Positions 60,675 through 64,000 of a stretch of 64,000 bases of DNA are shown one piece after another. Location: NCBI RefSeq assembly GCF_004348675.1, contig NZ_SMKN01000003.1, positions 36,535 through 100,534 on the forward strand, written 5' to 3'. Below the pieces are notes generated by a model, which had not been told where the DNA came from, ran no database searches, and was given only the letters and a program-made list of their open reading frames with translations. The position numbers and the translations under genes were made by a program. This DNA is from Micromonospora sp. KC606. Lineage in GTDB: Bacteria > Actinomycetota > Actinomycetes > Mycobacteriales > Micromonosporaceae. The stretch's first letter is position 1; each line of letters starts with the position of its first letter.

Positions 60675-61735
60675 CTGGTCCTCCTGAACTCGTGGACGAG
60701 CAGCCAGAGCAGGTACGCGCCGCCGAGGGTGACCGTCACCACCCCCACCGGTACGGTCAGCGGGATCACGTGCTGGGCGACCAGGTCGGAGCCGAGCAGC
60801 AGCAACGCCCCCACCACGGCGGTGGCGGCGAGCGGCAGGCCCGGTGCCCGGACAAGCCGGCGGGCGATCTGCGGGGCGGCCAGGGCCACGAAGGAGATCG
60901 GACCGGCCACGGTGGTGACGGCGCTGACCAGGACGACCGCGACCAGCACGAGGGCGGCGCGGTCCCGATCGACCGCGACTCCGCTGGCGGCGGCGACGTC
61001 GTCGCCCAGTTCCAGCTGGGCCAGGGCCGCCGACCACAGGGGAGTGATCACCAGCAGCGCCAGGATGACCCCGGTGGCGGGCCAGACCACCTCGGCGGTG
61101 GCGGTGTTGAGGGAGCCAGCGCCCCAGGCGGCGGCGAAGAGTGCCGTCTCCAGATCGGCGCGGAGCAGCAGCCAGGTGTTGGTGGCGGCGAGCATCGAGG
61201 AAACCCCGACGCCCACGACGATGAACCGGAACCCGGAGAGCCCGTCCCGGTACGCGAGCAGGTAGATCGCCAGGGCGGCCACCAGGCCACCGGCGAGCGA
61301 GCCGAGCATCAGCAGGTGCCAGCCGCCGCCGAGCAGCAGCAGGGCGATCAGCATTCCGCAGAACGATCCGTTGGCCAGACCGATGATGTCCGGGCTGGCC
61401 AGCGGATTGCGGGTGATGGTCTGGAAGATCGCACCGGCGACGCCGAGCGCCGCGCCGAAGGCGATGGCGGCGGCGATGCGGGGCAGCCGCCACTCCAGCA
61501 CAACGGTGCGGGTCAGCCCGCCGATCCGGCCGCCGAGCACGCCGAGGACCTCGTCGAAGCGGAGCGGGAAGTCACCCACCCAGAGGCCGATCACCGCCAA
61601 CGCCGTGACGAGGAGCGCCGCGGTGACGCAGACGGCGGCCTCGCGTGCGCCGACGGCCACGTGTGCGCGGTCGGTGCCGAGCACCAGCCGGCGGCGTCCT
61701 TCGGTGCGGCGTGGTGGCCGGCTCCCGGCGCTCAC
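60659..61735 (-). CDS. Iron-siderophore ABC transporter permease (FecCD family), second subunit
   Basis: A 358-residue FecCD permease with about nine helices, including VVLEWRLPRIAAAIAFGAAL, GAIFQTITRNPLASPDIIGL and GPISFVALAAPQIARRLVRA, the conserved coupling regions. The GTG start at 61735 overlaps the stop of the partner permease. It pairs with the gene at 61.7-62.8 kb to form the membrane channel. Confidence 0.94.
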   Translation of the reverse strand: MSAGSRPPRRTEGRRRLVLGTDRAHVAVGAREAAVCVTAALLVTALAVIGLWVGDFPLRFDEVLGVLGGRIGGLTRTVVLEWRLPRIAAAIAFGAALGVAGAIFQTITRNPLASPDIIGLANGSFCGMLIALLLLGGGWHLLMLGSLAGGLVAALAIYLLAYRDGLSGFRFIVVGVGVSSMLAATNTWLLLRADLETALFAAAWGAGSLNTATAEVVWPATGVILALLVITPLWSAALAQLELGDDVAAASGVAVDRDRAALVLVAVVLVSAVTTVAGPISFVALAAPQIARRLVRAPGLPLAATAVVGALLLLGSDLVAQHVIPLTVPVGVVTVTLGGAYLLWLLVHEFRRTRWSTN

Positions 61736-62781
61736 AGCGCCGTCGCCCGTCGGCGTCGGGCCAGCGCGATCAGGACCGGTGCGCCCACAAACGCGGTGAC
61801 GATGCCGACCGGCATCTCGCTGGGCAGGACGGCGATCCGGCCGAGTACGTCGGCGAGCAGCACCAGGACCCCGCCGGCCAGCAGGGATCCGACGAGGATC
61901 CGGCGCTGGTCGGCGCCGACGCCCCAGCGCACCAGGTGCGGTACCACGAGCCCGACGAACGAGATGGGGCCGGCGACGGCGCTCGCCCCACCGGCGAGCA
62001 GGGTCACCGCGCCCAGTACGAGCAGCCGGGTCCGGACGAGGCTGACTCCCTGCGCGGCCGCCAGGTCCGGGCCGAGCGCGAGTGCGTTCAGGCTGCGCGC
62101 CGCGAGCAGCCCCGCGACCAGCCCGGCCGCGATCAGTGGCAGCACCGGGAGCACCACGGCGGTGTCGCGTTCGAGCAGGCTGCCGGCGTTCCAGCCGCGC
62201 ATCCGGTCGAAGGTGTCGGGGTGGGTGAGGGTGACTCCGGTGGTCAGTCCGGCCAGCACCGCGCCCGTCGCCACCCCGGTCACCAGCAGCCGGGTCGGGG
62301 TGGCCCGCAGGTCGGCGGCACCGCCGACGGCGTACACGGCGATGGCGACCAGGAGCGCGCCGAGCAGGGCGAGCCACATGTAGGCGGCCGGTGAGGTGAC
62401 CCCGAAGAAGGCGATGCCCACGGCGACGAACGCGGCGGCTCCGGCGTTGACGCCGAGGAGGCCCGGTTCGGCGAGCGCGTTGCGGGTGAACGCCTGCATC
62501 AGGGCGCCCGCGACCCCGAGCGCGGCGCCGACCAGTAGTCCGGCCAGGGTGCGCGGCAGGCGCTGTCCCCAGACCACGTACTGCGCGGTCTCGGTGCCCG
62601 CGCCCCGCAGCGCCGCCCACACGTCAGACGGGGGCACCGGGTTCGCACCGACGAAGACCGACAACACCAGCGACCCCAGGAGTACGGCAACCGCCCCGGC
62701 CAGCCAGCGCCGGGTGGTACGACGGCGCGCGGCACGGCCGGTGGTCGGCGGTGCCGCGCGCGCGGATGCGGTGGTGGTCAA
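61732..62781 (-). CDS. Iron-siderophore ABC transporter permease (FecCD family), first subunit
   Basis: A 349-residue FecCD permease: RLPRTLAGLLVGAALGVAGA, LMQAFTRNALAEPGLLGVNA and GPISFVGLVVPHLVRWGVGA. No ATG or GTG fits the 5' end; a TTG at 62781 overlapping the binding-protein stop (TTGA) is the best start, giving a basic N-terminus before the first helix. Length then matches the family. Confidence 0.92.
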   Translation of the reverse strand: MTTTASARAAPPTTGRAARRRTTRRWLAGAVAVLLGSLVLSVFVGANPVPPSDVWAALRGAGTETAQYVVWGQRLPRTLAGLLVGAALGVAGALMQAFTRNALAEPGLLGVNAGAAAFVAVGIAFFGVTSPAAYMWLALLGALLVAIAVYAVGGAADLRATPTRLLVTGVATGAVLAGLTTGVTLTHPDTFDRMRGWNAGSLLERDTAVVLPVLPLIAAGLVAGLLAARSLNALALGPDLAAAQGVSLVRTRLLVLGAVTLLAGGASAVAGPISFVGLVVPHLVRWGVGADQRRILVGSLLAGGVLVLLADVLGRIAVLPSEMPVGIVTAFVGAPVLIALARRRRATAL

Positions 62782-63716
62782 CTCGACGCGGCGAGGATGC
62801 GTTCGAGGTCGTCGAGGACGGTCTGCCCACCGACCGTGCCGACCCCGGTGATCCAGAAGGACTGGTCGACCAGGTGCAGGCGGGGGAAGGCGGCGGCGTT
62901 GGCGCTGACCGAGGCCGGGATGGTGCTGCGGTCGTTCACGTCGACGGTGGTGACGAAGACGTGGTCGGCCTTGGCCTCCAGCACCCGCTCGGGGGAGATG
63001 TCGACCGAGATGGAGTTCTCCCAGTCGCGCTGCGGGGTGGTGAAGCCGACGCACTCCAGCGTGCTGCCTGCGAAGGAGGTGGGCCCGTACAACGTGAGGA
63101 CGCCGTCACGGGGGCGGATGAGCTGTGCGGTCTTGCCGGCGGTGCCGAACTTCTTGGCGATCTCCGCACACCGCTGCTGGTAGCCGGTGAGGAGCTTGTC
63201 GGCGGAGCCCGCGCCGCCGAGCGTGGTCGCGGTGAAGCGGACGTTGTCCTGCCACGGGTCTGTCTGCGAGGCCATGTAGACGGTCGGGGCGACGTCGGTG
63301 AGTTGGGCGTAGAGGGCGGAGTGCCGGGATTCGGTGCCGATGATCAGGTCGGGCTTGAGGGCCGCGATCTTCTGCACGTTGGGTTCCTGGACGGTTCCGA
63401 CGGTGGTGATGCCGGCGGCCTTGTCCCCGAGGTACTTGGGCACGCCGGTGGCCTCGTTGAGTACGGCCGCGCCGACCGGGGTGATCTCCAGGGCGATAGC
63501 GGTGTCGAGCTGTACCGGTTCAAGGACGACGACTCGGGTCGGCGCGGCCGGTACATCGGTCTTGCCGCGCGCGTGCTCGACGGTTCTGGTGTCGCCGACG
63601 CTGCTCGCCGGGTCGGAGTCGGCGGAGCCGCAGGCGGCCACGACGAGCGCCATCGTCGAGGCGATGGTGAGGGCGAGGAGGCGTCGGCGAGTTGTTCGAG
63701 GGGTTGTCGAGCGCAT
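62778..63716 (-). CDS. Iron-siderophore ABC transporter substrate-binding lipoprotein
   Basis: 312 residues. A lipoprotein signal peptide with RRRLLALTIASTMALVVAAC puts the lipidated cysteine at about residue 29. The FepB/FhuD-like domain has PTRVVVLEPVQLDTAIALEI, VGTVQEPNVQKIAALKPDLI and the usual C-terminal FWITGVGTVGGQTVLDDLER. It is the first gene of the operon and lies 47 bases downstream of the iron box. The siderophore is not predictable. Confidence 0.94.
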   Translation of the reverse strand: MRSTTPRTTRRRLLALTIASTMALVVAACGSADSDPASSVGDTRTVEHARGKTDVPAAPTRVVVLEPVQLDTAIALEITPVGAAVLNEATGVPKYLGDKAAGITTVGTVQEPNVQKIAALKPDLIIGTESRHSALYAQLTDVAPTVYMASQTDPWQDNVRFTATTLGGAGSADKLLTGYQQRCAEIAKKFGTAGKTAQLIRPRDGVLTLYGPTSFAGSTLECVGFTTPQRDWENSISVDISPERVLEAKADHVFVTTVDVNDRSTIPASVSANAAAFPRLHLVDQSFWITGVGTVGGQTVLDDLERILAASS

Positions 63717-63762
63717 GGTGCAGAATTCCCGTCTGGTGACTTACGGTGAGGGTGGGGCGATT

Positions 63763-63787
63763 GGATTAGGTTAGCGTAACCTAATCC
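63763..63787. promoter_or_regulatory. Iron box (IdeR/DmdR-type operator)
   Basis: TTAGGTTAGCGTAACCTAA (63766-63784) matches the DtxR/IdeR consensus and is part of an 11-bp-arm palindrome extending to 63763-63787. It precedes the binding-protein gene, predicting repression of the uptake operon when iron is sufficient. Confidence 0.92.
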
Positions 63788-64000
63788 GCCACCTCCTCGC
63801 GGGTTGGGCGATCGTGCCAGTACCCCTGCGTGTGAACCCGCTCCGGGGCGATGCGCGCCTCGGCGAAGGTCCGGCGCACTTGCGCAATCCTGCTACTCTC
63901 CGTAGCTGCCCAGGCATAGAAGTGGGTTCCCGACCCGGCCGCCGCAGCACCGTGCTCGGCCAGCCAGTCGCCCACCATGGCGGTCAGCACCGTCCCGCCC
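63781..64000 (-). CDS. Siderophore-interacting protein (ViuB family), C-terminal part, cut by window edge
   Basis: Only the last about 70 residues are in the window: THFYAWAATESSRIAQVRRT, FAEARIAPERVHTQGYWHDR. They correspond to the C-terminal end of FAD-dependent ferric-siderophore reductases (YAWxAGES...GYW). The stop overlaps the iron box, so this gene precedes the uptake operon, probably under separate control. The FAD/NADPH-binding parts lie outside the window. Confidence 0.85.
   Translation of the reverse strand, partial: GGTVLTAMVGDWLAEHGAAAAGSGTHFYAWAATESSRIAQVRRTFAEARIAPERVHTQGYWHDRPTREEVAD

Overview
The window is high-GC actinomycete DNA, most likely Micromonosporales or a related order. 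Supporting signs are GTG/ATG starts with 4-base stop/start overlaps, a mycothiol-type formaldehyde dehydrogenase, a conservon (cvnABCD), a translational T-box before ileS, and an IdeR/DmdR-type iron box. It reads as an accessory-rich region, with at least five decayed insertion sequences, one 10.7 kb Tn3-family transposon and many gene relics.

Region 1 (about 0.8-29.0 kb) is a nearly self-contained glycine betaine catabolic island. A BCCT carrier imports the substrate. A three-component Rieske oxygenase (oxygenase at 23.2 kb, ferredoxin and reductase at 6.8-8.3 kb) is the likely betaine demethylase. Dimethylglycine oxidase and heterotetrameric sarcosine oxidase (soxBDAG) then strip the remaining methyl groups onto tetrahydrofolate. 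GlyA and SdaA convert glycine through serine to pyruvate. One-carbon disposal is encoded alongside: FolD, PurU, a mycothiol-dependent formaldehyde dehydrogenase with an MBL hydrolase, and a molybdopterin formate-dehydrogenase-like protein. Folate synthesis or recycling genes (pabA, pabB, folP, a metF-like gene and an internally deleted folC) sit in the same island. An IclR regulator lies in the middle. A dyad GTTG-N9-CAAC (core TTGCGNAT) recurs at its own start and before the ferredoxin, BCCT and purU genes, with a half-match before dimethylglycine oxidase, which suggests one local regulon. Relics (pdxS, cysteine desulfurase, LuxR, LysR, IS5) are scattered between the intact genes.

Region 2 (29-31 kb) has IS1380 and membrane-protein relics, then an ArsR/SRPBCC pair behind a perfect palindrome. 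Region 3 (31.2-39.5 kb) is a compact terpenoid locus (P450, class I terpene synthase, class II cyclase with a DADTT acid motif) followed by a complete conservon, cvnABCD, on the same strand. Region 4 (39.5-48.9 kb) holds relics of an alpha/beta hydrolase and a WD40 protein, a secreted vanadium-haloperoxidase-like protein, a membrane protein joining an HTH domain to an extracytoplasmic domain, IS3 and IS110 relics, and T-box-controlled ileS.

Region 5 (48,935-59,607) is a Tn3-family transposon with 44-bp terminal inverted repeats and a 5-bp target duplication (GAGTA). It carries a frameshifted transposase, a decayed copper-type module (MerR, cupredoxin, HMA, DUF2752, SHOCT) and an intact ABC exporter divergent from a NarL-type two-component system. 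It sits inside a tRNA-like sequence whose halves flank the element. Region 6 (59.9-64.0 kb) is an iron-siderophore ABC uptake operon behind an iron box, plus the end of a siderophore-interacting protein cut by the window edge.
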